NCBI GenBank assembly: GCA_963763575.1
Contig: CAVXPD010000026.1
Span: 32,157 to 96,156, forward strand
DNA length: 64,000 nt
From: Bog-473 sp963763575
Lineage (GTDB): Bacteria > Actinomycetota > Acidimicrobiia > Acidimicrobiales > RAAP-2
Direction of reading: 5' to 3'
The notes below the pieces were generated by a model. It had not been told where the DNA came from and ran no database searches. It saw only the letters and a list, made by a program, of their open reading frames with translations. The position numbers and the translations under genes are program-made. This document shows positions 32,965 through 41,494 of the stretch, piece by piece. How positions within the stretch are numbered: position 1 is the stretch's first letter; each line of letters opens with the position of its first letter.

Positions 32965-33900
32965 ATGCGTCACAAGTTGAGGAGCTGGAGGATCGACTGG
33001 CTCGTCCTTTTGATTGCCTGTACCGCCGTCTTCTGGGGCTCGGGCTTCGGACCTCCGGCGGCTGCTGCGGCCGTGACGGACGGTCACGCCCTGCCGGGTA
33101 CCCAGGGCGGCATTGCCGGCTGGACCATGGTGGGGAGCTCCGACCAAAACACGCTATTCGCCGGCGAAGGTGTGGCAACGGTCTTCAAACCCCGTCAAAG
33201 CACCTACGAGCTGTACCGAGGAATCCTGTCGATACCGACCAACGTGTCGGCACAGGGCTGGTCCCACATCGGGGACCCTGACTCGATCCGCGGTTACGTC
33301 TTCGACGCCTATCAAGGCCCGAGCTCTGGAAACGCGAAGATGTTTCTGGTCACGACCCCGTCCGGCAACAGCTTCGAATACGTGCACACGCTCGTGCCCG
33401 GTGAGCTGTATAACAACTCCTTCGCTGCCATCTCACCGAACGGCCAATGGATGGTCGCCGGTGAATGGGAGACGATGAACCATCTGCAGATCTACCCGGC
33501 ACCCGTCCTCAACCACCAGACTCCCTCTGAGGGTGGCTCGCTTCAGTTAGCCGGCAACATCGAGCTCGACCACTTGGTGAACGACGTCCAGGGTTGTGAT
33601 TTCGTGACCCCGGTCAAACTGATCTGCGCCTCCGATGACGACTCACGAACCCTCTTCCCAAACGAGAAGCCGCTGCTGGAGATAGATCTGCCAAGCTCAC
33701 TTCACGGCAAAATTGTGCCAGGACACGTGATTGACCTGGGATCGATACCGCAAGAGAGCAGCTGTTCCGGCACCTTCGAAGCGGAGGGGGTGGACTTTGA
33801 CCCATCCTCCGGCATCTTGCGGGTGGAGATCATCCAGCCGGGCGCTTGCATTCTCACGACGACGGTCTACGAGTACGAACCGGCTGGCGGACGCCACTGA
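32965..33900 (+). CDS. Secreted protein of unknown function
   Basis: 311 residues. A clear signal sequence (basic start R-H-K-L-R-S-W-R, then W-L-V-L-L-I-A-C-T-A-V-F) with cleavage near A-A-A-A-A-V. The mature part has repeated strand-like segments with Trp/Gly turns (G-W-T-M-V-G-S-S, I-S-P-N-G-Q-W-M-V-A-G-E-W, V-Y-E-Y-E-P) that suggest a beta-propeller, and three to four Cys. No catalytic motif is visible. It stands alone on its strand. Confidence 0.75.
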   Translation: MRHKLRSWRIDWLVLLIACTAVFWGSGFGPPAAAAAVTDGHALPGTQGGIAGWTMVGSSDQNTLFAGEGVATVFKPRQSTYELYRGILSIPTNVSAQGWSHIGDPDSIRGYVFDAYQGPSSGNAKMFLVTTPSGNSFEYVHTLVPGELYNNSFAAISPNGQWMVAGEWETMNHLQIYPAPVLNHQTPSEGGSLQLAGNIELDHLVNDVQGCDFVTPVKLICASDDDSRTLFPNEKPLLEIDLPSSLHGKIVPGHVIDLGSIPQESSCSGTFEAEGVDFDPSSGILRVEIIQPGACILTTTVYEYEPAGGRH

Positions 33901-34255
33901 GGACCGACGTCCAGCGGCTGTTCTGGACCGGACCTGGAGCGAGACGTCGGACTCGAACGGCACCGGGCCTCGGCCGGCTCGCTGTCCTTGAGCACGTCCT
34001 GAGGTTGAACATGGCCAAGGGTTCCCGTCTGCGGCTGGCCTCCGGGCCCCGTTGGCGACTCACCCATGGACCTGATCGCTGCGGCAAAGCCAAGGGAGGT
34101 CTAAGAAAGCGATGGCCTTCGATATCGAGCCGTAGGGCAAAGGCCGAACCTGCGGGTAGCACCGCCTCTTCGGCATGACGCTCATTCTCAATTGGATATG
34201 CGTGGCACTGTCTTGAACAGACTGGCGAGGCCGGTTCAGTAAGACTCATGCCACG
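33901..34255. other. 355-base gap upstream of terC
   Basis: No gene supported. Because Mn-responsive TerC/Alx genes often carry a yybP-ykoY riboswitch, I looked for its GGGGAGUAG-type and GAGACC-type loops and did not find a convincing pair. The strand ends in an ATGCC then ATGACG near the terC start. Confidence 0.35.
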
Positions 34256-35176
34256 ATGACGGGTTCCGTTCCACTCTGGGCCTGGTTCGCGGTAACCGTG
34301 GTGATCGTAGCCTTTCTCGTCCTCGACATCCGCACACACAACATCAGGCCGCCCACTCTCAAGTGGGCTCTGATCGCGAGCGTGGCGTGGATCGCCGTCA
34401 GCGTCATCTTCGGAGTCATACTCGGATTGATTCAAGGATCCGATGTGGCTGGCCAGTACTTCGCCGCCTACCTGCTGGAGAAGTCACTGAGCGTCGACAA
34501 TGTCTTCGTCTTCGTGGTGCTCTTCGGCGTCTTCGCCGTCCCGCGGCAGTATCAGCACCGGGTGCTCTACTACGGGGTTGTCGGTGCTCTCGTCCTTCGT
34601 GCGGCATTCATCAGTGCGGGTGCCGCGCTGCTCGAGGACTTCAGCTGGGTGCGGTACGCCTTCGGCGCCATCGTCGTCATTGCTGGGCTGCGGATGGCCC
34701 GAGGGGGAGAGCAGGTCGATCCCACCCGCAACCTCCTCGTACGGGCCACCCGTCGCGTGATCCCGGTCACACAGGACTACAGAGGGGACCACTTCTTCGT
34801 ACGGAGTGCGGGCCGCTGGGTCGCCACCCCCTTGCTGGTGGTGCTCGTCGCGGTCGAGTCGAGCGACATCATCTTCGCCACCGACTCCATCCCGGCTGTG
34901 TTCGGTGTGACCACCGACGTCTTCGTCGTCTTCACGTCGAACGCGTTCGCCGTGCTCGGACTCCGAGCCCTCTACTTCGTTTTCGCTGACATCATGGACC
35001 GGTTCACCTACCTGAAGTACGGGCTAGCCGTTGTGCTCGTCTTCATTGGCGTCAAGTTGCTACTCGAAGGCGTTGTGGAGCTCCCGATCGTGTTGAGTCT
35101 CGCGGTGATCGCCGCGGCCATCGGCGTCTCGGCGGCGTTGAGCGTGATCGCGTCCCGTCACGACGGCAGCACCTGA
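34256..35176 (+). CDS. terC: TerC/Alx-family integral membrane protein
   Basis: 306 residues with about nine membrane helices. TerC signatures include Y-L-L-E-K-S-L-S-V-D-N-V-F-V-F, V-A-V-E-S-S-D-I-I-F-A-T-D-S-I-P-A-V and L-G-L-R-A-L-Y-F. The acidic residues in those motifs are the proposed metal ligands. TerC proteins are linked to tellurite resistance, and Alx-type members export manganese. It starts at ATG 34256 and is followed by a gap with a dispersed repeat and then a DedA remnant and a P-type ATPase, giving a membrane-transport neighbourhood. Confidence 0.92.
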   Translation: MTGSVPLWAWFAVTVVIVAFLVLDIRTHNIRPPTLKWALIASVAWIAVSVIFGVILGLIQGSDVAGQYFAAYLLEKSLSVDNVFVFVVLFGVFAVPRQYQHRVLYYGVVGALVLRAAFISAGAALLEDFSWVRYAFGAIVVIAGLRMARGGEQVDPTRNLLVRATRRVIPVTQDYRGDHFFVRSAGRWVATPLLVVLVAVESSDIIFATDSIPAVFGVTTDVFVVFTSNAFAVLGLRALYFVFADIMDRFTYLKYGLAVVLVFIGVKLLLEGVVELPIVLSLAVIAAAIGVSAALSVIASRHDGST

Positions 35177-35567
35177 AGCCGTCCTCAGAGCTGGAGCCTG
35201 AGATCGAGTCGAACTGACAACCTGGGCATTACGAGGGAGCTCCTTGGCGTCGGAACCCGCGACGGGTCGGTGCTTGCCGAGAAGCCCAACCTCTTTCCGG
35301 AGCCCGACCCAACCCGCTGTCGGACTCCCTTCCGTCGATAGTCGATCGCCTCGTGAGGACAAGATTGCTCTGTTCCGCTCACCTTTCATCGGCCGTGACG
35401 GCGTCTACACCTCCGCTGAGGCGACCCTCGGCGTCCATTGCTCGGACTTCTTCGCCCTCGTAGCCGGGATCCCGGCGCCTCGTCGCTAGCCGGGACCGCC
35501 GCCGTGAGTGGGCTACCCGTCGACCCGAGCCGGATGCGGTCAGGACCGGAAGACGCCCGTGATCGTC
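35177..35567. other. 391-base gap after terC
   Basis: No intact gene. At 35188-35202 it carries GAGCTGGAGCCTGAG, a copy of a motif that recurs at 62340-62394 and, in part, at the end of the window. The downstream end runs into the degraded DedA sequence. Confidence 0.4.
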
Positions 35568-35816
35568 ATGGACGTCACCCACTCCTACGGCGATCTCGCC
35601 GTCCTCAGGCTCGACGGGGTTGAATGCCTTGGGACTGCCCGGCTGGGTGAGACTGCCCGCGCCATGGCGGCCGCGTATGCGGGTCAGTCCCGCTGGCTCA
35701 ATCGGTGGTTGATCCTCGCTGTGACCTCCGCCGGTGCGATCATCGGGGACAACATCGGCGACTGGATCGGTCGCAACGGAGGGCACCATCTCGCCGGTCG
35801 TCCCTATCCAGCTTAA
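35568..35816 (+). pseudogene. DedA-family N-terminal remnant
   Basis: 82 codons. The segment L-I-L-A-V-T-S-A-G-A-I-I-G-D-N-I-G-D-W-I-G-R-N-G-G is the DedA (SNARE-associated) core with the conserved G-D-N-I-G, and Y-A-G-Q-S-R-W-L-N before it also fits. The P-G-E-T motif is degraded to L-G-E-T. The frame stops where a complete protein would need about 100 more residues, and the ATPase gene begins 14 bases later. This is a truncated, decaying gene, probably cut when the ATPase region was joined to it. Confidence 0.65.
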
Positions 35817-35830
35817 GTTTGGATCTCCTG

Positions 35831-38248
35831 ATGGCAGCTTTCCCGCCAGAAGTTGAACCGGCCTCGGTCCACGGGTTCGAGACTCCTCCGACCGGTCTGA
35901 CCCTCGACGAGATTGCAGGGCGGACCGCAGCCGGGCAAACCAACGACGTCGACCAACGCTCGAGCCGTTCGCTCGGCGAGATCCTGCGCGCCAACATTCT
36001 GACCCGCTTCAACTTCCTGCTCGGCACGCTGTTGTTGCTGATCCTGGTCGCCGGAGACCCGAAGGACGGGCTCTTCGGCATCGTGCTCGTGGCCAATGCG
36101 CTCATCGGCATCGTCCAGGAACTGCGGGCCAAGCGCACCTTGGACCGCCTGGCCGTGCTCAACACCCCGGGAGCACGCGTTGTCCGCGAGGGCAAGACAG
36201 CCGACATCGCCGTCAGAGGCCTAGTGCTCGACGACTTAGTCGCAACCCATACGGGAGACCAGGTGGTCGCCGACGGGGTCGTTCGCTCGGCGGAGGGGCT
36301 CCAAGTCGATGAATCGCTGCTGACCGGCGAATCGGAACCGATCGACAAGAAGACCGGTGACCAGGTCCGATCCGGCAGTTTCGTCGTGGCCGGTTCGGGC
36401 ACGTATCAGGCCACGGCGGTGGGTCGGGAGGCCTACGCCGTCAAGCTCACGGCCGAGGCACAGCGGTTCGAACTCGTCCGATCTGAGCTGATGCAGGGCA
36501 TCAACCAGCTGCTGCGCTACGTGACCTTCGCCATCGTTCCGACAGCAGTCCTGCTCGTCGTGAGTCAGCTCCACGTGTTCAGGCATTGGCGCATGGCGAT
36601 CGTCGGGGTGGTCGCCGGCCTGGTGGCCATGGTTCCTCAGGGCCTGGTGCTGCTGACCAGCATCGCGTTTGGTGTTGCCGCCGTCACCCTCGCTCGTCGT
36701 CACGTGCTCGTCCAGGAGCTACCGGCAGTCGAGGGTCTTGCCCGCGTCGACGTCGTGTGTCTGGACAAAACCGGGACCCTTACCGACGGTCAGATCGTCC
36801 TCGATCGGGTCGAGACTCTCGACGACGCGATCGGAGTCGAGGCGGCCCTCGGGGCGTTGGCTGCCGAGGAGGATCCGAACCAGACCCTCGCCGCGATCGG
36901 GGATGCTTTTGCGCCACCCCAAGGCTGGATCCGCAGCGACAGCGTGGCGTTCAGCTCGATACGCAAGTGGAGTGCCGCCTCATTCGATGCCCGAGGCACG
37001 TGGGTGATCGGCGCACCGGAGATCGTGTTGGACGGCCAGGATAGCGATGCCCTGGCCCGTGCCGCCGAGCTGGCCCGAACCGGCCAGCGGGTCCTGGCGC
37101 TCACCCACACCCAGGCGCCGCTCTCCGGAACGTCGCTTCCCGCTGGACGCCGCTCCGCCGCCTTTGTCCTCCTGGGGGAGCATGTCCGACCGGACGCGGC
37201 GGCCACGCTCGCCTATTTCGTCGAGCAGGGCGTGGCGCTGAAGGTCATCTCCGGGGACAATCCGCTCACGGTAGGCGCCATCGCCGCACGTCTCGACGTC
37301 CCACACGCGGAACAACCGGTCGATGCCCGCCAGCTTCCGACGGATGTCGACCGGTTAGGTGAGGTGCTCGAGAACCACTCGGTCTTCGGACGGGTGACGC
37401 CTCAGCAAAAGCAGGCCATGGTCAAGACGCTCCAGGCACGCGGTCACACCGTCGCCATGACCGGGGACGGGGTGAACGACGCTCTCGCTCTCAAACTGGC
37501 CGATCTTGGCATCGCCATGGGCTCGGGCGCGCCGGCGACCCGGTCCGTGGCCCAGGTGGTCCTTCTGGACGGTCAGTTCTCCAGCCTGCCAGGGGTTCTC
37601 GCCGAGGGACGAAGGGTGACGGCCAACATTGAGCGGGTGGCGAACCTGTTCATCACCAAGACCGTCTGGGCAACCATCCTGGCCATAACGACCAGCATCG
37701 CCCTATGGCCCTATCCCCTCTTGCCACGACACCTCACCGTCATCGATGCGGTCGCCATCGGCATCCCGTCTTTCTTTCTGGCGCTGGCGCCCAACGATCG
37801 GCGCTACGTGCCCGGGTTCGTCGCTCGGGTGCTGCGCTTCACCATCCCCGCCGGTGTCGTTATCTTCGTCTCTGCCTTCCTGACCTTCTGGCTAGCACGC
37901 AGCCATCATCTCCCCCTCGACCAGCAACGAACGGCTGCCACTCTGGGCGTCCTCGTCCCGAGCTTGGCTGTGCTGGTGATCCTGGCGTTTCCCTTGACCT
38001 GGAGGCGAATCCTGCTCGTAGTCGCCATGATCGTTGCGTTCGCCCTGCTCTTCCCATTGGAGGTCGTCCGCCATTTCTATGCCCTGAGCCTGCCCAATCA
38101 GATCCTCGGTCAGACGATCGCGATAGGCCTGATCGCCAGTGCCGTGCTCGGCGCCTGGTGGGAGATCTCCCGACGCTCGGCCCGAGGGCCGGCCGAGGCC
38201 CTCCAAGTCGGCGCCCGTGGATCGCAGACGAGTGAATTGACCCAGTAG
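35831..38248 (+). CDS. ctpE: CtpE-like cation-transporting P-type ATPase
   Basis: 805-residue P2-type ATPase. Phosphorylation site D-K-T-G-T, actuator loop T-G-E-S, hinge G-D-G-V-N-D-A, and M4 sequence V-P-Q-G-L-V-L-L-T-S-I-A-F are all intact, with about ten membrane helices. The M4 stretch and overall length resemble mycobacterial CtpE, a Ca2+-uptake ATPase; the usual P-E-G is P-Q-G here. Metal-binding N-terminal domains of copper ATPases are absent. I chose ATG 35831, 14 bases after the DedA remnant. Calcium as substrate is inferred from similarity. Confidence 0.88.
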   Translation: MAAFPPEVEPASVHGFETPPTGLTLDEIAGRTAAGQTNDVDQRSSRSLGEILRANILTRFNFLLGTLLLLILVAGDPKDGLFGIVLVANALIGIVQELRAKRTLDRLAVLNTPGARVVREGKTADIAVRGLVLDDLVATHTGDQVVADGVVRSAEGLQVDESLLTGESEPIDKKTGDQVRSGSFVVAGSGTYQATAVGREAYAVKLTAEAQRFELVRSELMQGINQLLRYVTFAIVPTAVLLVVSQLHVFRHWRMAIVGVVAGLVAMVPQGLVLLTSIAFGVAAVTLARRHVLVQELPAVEGLARVDVVCLDKTGTLTDGQIVLDRVETLDDAIGVEAALGALAAEEDPNQTLAAIGDAFAPPQGWIRSDSVAFSSIRKWSAASFDARGTWVIGAPEIVLDGQDSDALARAAELARTGQRVLALTHTQAPLSGTSLPAGRRSAAFVLLGEHVRPDAAATLAYFVEQGVALKVISGDNPLTVGAIAARLDVPHAEQPVDARQLPTDVDRLGEVLENHSVFGRVTPQQKQAMVKTLQARGHTVAMTGDGVNDALALKLADLGIAMGSGAPATRSVAQVVLLDGQFSSLPGVLAEGRRVTANIERVANLFITKTVWATILAITTSIALWPYPLLPRHLTVIDAVAIGIPSFFLALAPNDRRYVPGFVARVLRFTIPAGVVIFVSAFLTFWLARSHHLPLDQQRTAATLGVLVPSLAVLVILAFPLTWRRILLVVAMIVAFALLFPLEVVRHFYALSLPNQILGQTIAIGLIASAVLGAWWEISRRSARGPAEALQVGARGSQTSELTQ

Positions 38249-38313
38249 AGCCCCAGCGCCTGCAGCAAGTCTCTAGCAGGCAAGCAGACCTTGGGGGGCA
38301 GGAATCCTTCATC

Positions 38314-38348
38314 ATCAGGATAGTTGTCAGGACTCCTGACATCCTGAT
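38314..38348. promoter_or_regulatory. Palindromic operator upstream of the marR-type gene
   Basis: A perfect 17-base palindrome, TGTCAGGA-C-TCCTGACA, lies at 38325-38341, with outer arms ATCAGGA (38314-38320) and TCCTGAT (38342-38348). It ends 13-20 bases before the ATG of the marR-type gene and overlaps a TTGTCA -35-like element (38324-38329). This is the expected size and place for a MarR dimer site, so autorepression is likely. Confidence 0.75.
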
Positions 38349-38360
38349 AGGGTAAGGCGC

Positions 38361-38843
38361 ATGGCAGATGCCTTGGCCGAAGGGCCCGGACCCGAGGCCA
38401 ACCTGGGATACCTGTTTCGCCTTGCCCACCAACGTTTTCGGGCTGTGCTCGAGGAGGCGCTGGGAGCGTCAGGCCTGTCCGCGCAGGACTACATCATCCT
38501 CAGCGTGTTCGAGACCCGGCCCGAGCTCTCAACTTCCGAACTGGCGCGCATCACGCAGGTCACGAGGCAGACGATGCATGACGCCGTTCTGACGCTCGAG
38601 ATCGGCGGTCTGGTCGAGCGTAAACCCAAGAACCAGAGGGTCGTCCTCGTCCGTCCGACAAAGCGCGGTCTCAAGACCCTCCACGCGGCAACGGAGCGCG
38701 TTCGCGCCGTTGAGCGGGCGGCGCTCTCCGGACTCACTCGCGACGACGAGCAAGCGGTCCGGACCTGGCTTGCCAAGGTGGCGACCATGACAACAAAACG
38801 CTCGTCAGATCACTGTCAAGTGAAGAAGGACGAGCGATCATGA
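38361..38843 (+). CDS. MarR-family transcriptional regulator
   Basis: 160 residues of winged-helix MarR fold: L-S-A-Q-D-Y-I-I-L-S-V-F before the DNA-binding core L-S-T-S-E-L-A-R-I-T-Q-V-T-R-Q-T-M-H, then the wing R-K-P-K-N-Q-R-V-V-L-V. Its stop overlaps the start of the hydrolase gene (ATGA), so the regulator and hydrolase form an operon controlled by the palindrome upstream. The hydrolase substrate or product may be the ligand. Confidence 0.9.
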   Translation: MADALAEGPGPEANLGYLFRLAHQRFRAVLEEALGASGLSAQDYIILSVFETRPELSTSELARITQVTRQTMHDAVLTLEIGGLVERKPKNQRVVLVRPTKRGLKTLHAATERVRAVERAALSGLTRDDEQAVRTWLAKVATMTTKRSSDHCQVKKDERS

Positions 38844-39769
38844 CTCTCGAGGAACGTATCCACAAGGCCGAAGCCGATCTGTTCCAGACCCTAGGAGTGA
38901 AGGTCGACGAGTCCTTTTTGAACCTGGCCAACACCAGATTGCGCGTTCGGTTGCTGGCTAGTGGTAGCGGCCCACCACTCGTTCTACTCCACGGCGTTTC
39001 GCTCAGCGCCGCGGCGTGGGCGCCCCTTTTCGCCGCGCTTCCGAATCGCAGGCTGCTCGCGATCGACCTTCCCGGTCACGGGCTTTCGGAGGCCGCCTCC
39101 TATCGACCTGGTCATGTCCGCCCGAACGCGCACCAGTTGATCGAGGACATCTTCGACGCGCTTGAGCTCGACGAAACGCCCGTTGTCGGCCATTCGCTCG
39201 GTGGGATGCTCGCACTCTGGTACGCGGCAACCGGCGCCGAGCGGATCTCTTGTCTGGTCGCGATCGGCGAGCCCGCTGTCGCGCTCCCGGGCGTCCGAGT
39301 TCGTATGCCGTTGTCGCTGCTGACTGTCCGCGGCCTTGGGGTGACCGTCTTGCGCTCTCCCAATCCCAGGCCTCTTTATCGACGCTTGCTCGTCCAAGGC
39401 CTCGGCCCCGCCGAAGTCGCCGCCGCTCCGGATTCGCTCATCGACGCGTTGCGCCTATCGGCCCGTCGACCAGGGAACGCAAGATCCGTCGCTTCGCTGA
39501 TGCACGCGATCGACTATTTTCGCCGGCCTCGGCCCGAGTGCCTCATCACCACCCGGCAGCTCGCCGCAATCTCAATACCCACCATGTTCATCTGGGGCAC
39601 CAACGCTCCCTACCTCTCGGCCAACCGTGCTCGGCCCTTGATCGACCAAATGCCGATGGCGACGCTCCACGAAGTGCCGGGCGCGCATGGTCCCTGGTTA
39701 GTCGACATCGAGCGCAGCGCGGAACTAATCCGAACCCACATCACGAACAGCATCCCGACACAACGATGA
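38840..39769 (+). CDS. Alpha/beta hydrolase
   Basis: 309 residues. The order L-L-H-G-V-S, D-L-P-G-H-G-L-S, nucleophile G-H-S-L-G-G-M, and the C-terminal G-A-H-G-P-W with catalytic His is that of the epoxide-hydrolase/esterase branch. It has a 30-residue N-terminal extension before the first strand. It is translationally coupled to the MarR gene. The sequence does not fix the substrate; a hydrophobic xenobiotic ester or lactone would fit a MarR-controlled enzyme. Confidence 0.87.
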   Translation: MTLEERIHKAEADLFQTLGVKVDESFLNLANTRLRVRLLASGSGPPLVLLHGVSLSAAAWAPLFAALPNRRLLAIDLPGHGLSEAASYRPGHVRPNAHQLIEDIFDALELDETPVVGHSLGGMLALWYAATGAERISCLVAIGEPAVALPGVRVRMPLSLLTVRGLGVTVLRSPNPRPLYRRLLVQGLGPAEVAAAPDSLIDALRLSARRPGNARSVASLMHAIDYFRRPRPECLITTRQLAAISIPTMFIWGTNAPYLSANRARPLIDQMPMATLHEVPGAHGPWLVDIERSAELIRTHITNSIPTQR

Positions 39770-39841
39770 CGGACGCCCTCACAGGGTGCCTCCTGTCGCC
39801 GGGGCTTGCGGCATCTTGAGCTGCGGCGCAGTCCTCTGATC

Positions 39842-40219
39842 GTGCCCGCCGACATTGTCCCCGTGGATCTGATCTACCACCTGGCCCTCAGCACAGAGTG
39901 GTCCGAATCGGTCGATCTGGGCGAGCCGTACGCCAGATCGACCCTCGGTAGGTCGCTCGCTGAGGAAGGGTTCATCCATTGTTCCTTTGCCAGTCAGGTG
40001 AGGAAGATCGGTGACCTCGTCTATGAGGGTCGAGGAGATGTTGTGCTCCTGGTGATCGATCCCTCCGCTGTTCTCGCCGAAATCCGAGTCGAAAACAACG
40101 ATGGTGGAGAGGAACGGTTTCCCCATATCCACGGCGCACTCCCCGTCACTGCGGTGATCCGTGCAGATCCGGTTCGACTGAGGGACGATGGCACGCTCGA
40201 CCTGGACGGTCTTCTGTAG
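39842..40219 (+). CDS. DUF952-family protein
   Basis: 125 residues. I-Y-H-L-A near the start, E-G-F-I-H-C-S-F-A-S-Q, V-V-L-L-V-I-D and F-P-H-I-H-G-A-L-P are the conserved blocks of DUF952, a small cytoplasmic family related to ADP-ribosyltransferase-like folds and of unknown function. The His residues of the I-H-C and H-I-H-G motifs are probably functional. GTG 39842 is chosen; a second GTG at 39863 would remove seven residues. It lies 70 bases after the hydrolase and may share its transcript. Confidence 0.85.
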   Translation: MPADIVPVDLIYHLALSTEWSESVDLGEPYARSTLGRSLAEEGFIHCSFASQVRKIGDLVYEGRGDVVLLVIDPSAVLAEIRVENNDGGEERFPHIHGALPVTAVIRADPVRLRDDGTLDLDGLL

Positions 40220-40339
40220 GGATTGCCTCACTTCGCCGACTCGCTGAGCACGCCCGGATCTAACGGAATTGCGTCACCCGACGAACCTCGGGATCGTCCA
40301 AGCTCGCGAGAACCCCGTCCGTCGACTGGCGAGCGAAGG

Positions 40340-40948
40340 TCAGAGGGCCTCTTTGGTCCAATTGCGTGGTCCAACCAAGCCTCGTCTGGCGCAGTTGGAT
40401 GGATGAGACTCTGCTCGTTCCTTCATTTGAGGTGGGCTCTCGCGAAGCGTCATTCCGGTCGCTAGGTCGATCAATGTCGTGTAGCTCCCGGAAGCCAAGG
40501 AAGTTCTCGCCGGTCCGAGGCGAGCCAACACTCGCAAGGCAAAGCGATTTTCGTCCAGCACATCCGCTCGCAAGAATCGGGATCCACCTTCGCGGATTCG
40601 ACGCACAAGCGCGCTCAACAAGGCAGTGCCGACGCCTCGACGTTGCCAGTCGTCCTCGACCAGCAGTCCGATATCAGCCGTGTCGTCGCAGACGTGGACA
40701 TTGCCGAGTCCCACACACTCTTTGCCAATCCACGCAACGTAAGCATCTCGACAATCCGCCGCCGCCAATGCTTTCTGAGCGTAGAAGACGCCGTTAGTCA
40801 CACCGTGAAAACGACGATAGAGGGTCGTCGGTGAGCAACGCCCAAGCATGGCGAGCAAAGCCACAGAATCGGAGCCCTCGAGCACCGTGACACGAAGTGG
40901 GTGACGCTCTGTTGCACAAGGAAGTCGTTGATGCTGCGTCGGAGTCAT
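40340..40948 (-). CDS. GNAT-family N-acetyltransferase
   Basis: 202 residues. The GNAT core is visible as L-Y-R-R-F-H-G near residue 44, G-N-V-H-V, D-I-G-L-L-V-E-D-D-W-Q-R-R-G-V-G-T-A-L-L (the acetyl-CoA loop R-R-G-V-G-T-A) and L-R-A-D-V-L-D-E-N. The C-terminal 30 residues are extra and basic. I chose ATG 40948 because GGAG lies about 8 bases upstream; an ATG ten codons earlier is also in frame. Substrate unknown. Confidence 0.85.
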   Translation of the reverse strand: MTPTQHQRLPCATERHPLRVTVLEGSDSVALLAMLGRCSPTTLYRRFHGVTNGVFYAQKALAAADCRDAYVAWIGKECVGLGNVHVCDDTADIGLLVEDDWQRRGVGTALLSALVRRIREGGSRFLRADVLDENRFALRVLARLGPARTSLASGSYTTLIDLATGMTLRESPPQMKERAESHPSNCARRGLVGPRNWTKEAL

Positions 40949-41494
40949 CGTCGATCTCCGTTTGATCGGCAGCACCACCTCGCATCGAGATACTCATGCT
41001 GCTGACGTTAAGAGTGCCGCGTTCGCTCAGCGTTCCCGTCGGGGTGATCATGTCGGTAGCAGCAAATCCGACCACGGCGTCGACCTATCCAGCGAGGAGC
41101 CGCTCTCCTCTGGTGACATTCACGGTGGTCCCGCTCCAGCTCGGCGCTACCTCCCCCTTGATCGACCTGCTCTGGAGCCGAAGGACTAACCCCGGAGCGT
41201 GTCAAACTCGAGCTACACCCCAAGGAAGCCGCCGAGGCCTACGAGGCGATTGGCCTGCGCCGGCAGGCATAAGGGTGCTCTCGCAGGTGGAACATCCGTC
41301 GGAACTGTCGGCACCCGAGCGTGGAGTCACGCTGCTCTGCCACAAGAACCCTCCATACGCACCTCTCCCAGACTGCCCCTGCTCGACGGGGTCTCGCCGC
41401 TCTCCGGTCCTGCGGGAGCACCAGTTACCCAGGCAGTCTTAAGGTTGCAACCTCCGTAGGCTGGTGACCGGCAGAGAAAGCGCCGTGTCGAAAC
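40949..41494. other. 546-base gap upstream of the AfsR-like gene
   Basis: No gene supported; the open frames here are not protein-like. The perfect 12-base palindrome AGGTTGCAACCT at 41442-41453 ends 41 bases before the AfsR-like start and is a candidate operator or activator site. Confidence 0.45.

Noticed and set aside
33901..34255. Possible Mn riboswitch (yybP-ykoY) before terC; also an ACCTGATC word as in TPP riboswitches
   Set aside because: Neither the two conserved Mn-riboswitch loops nor the TPP partner helices could be located; the words alone are too short.
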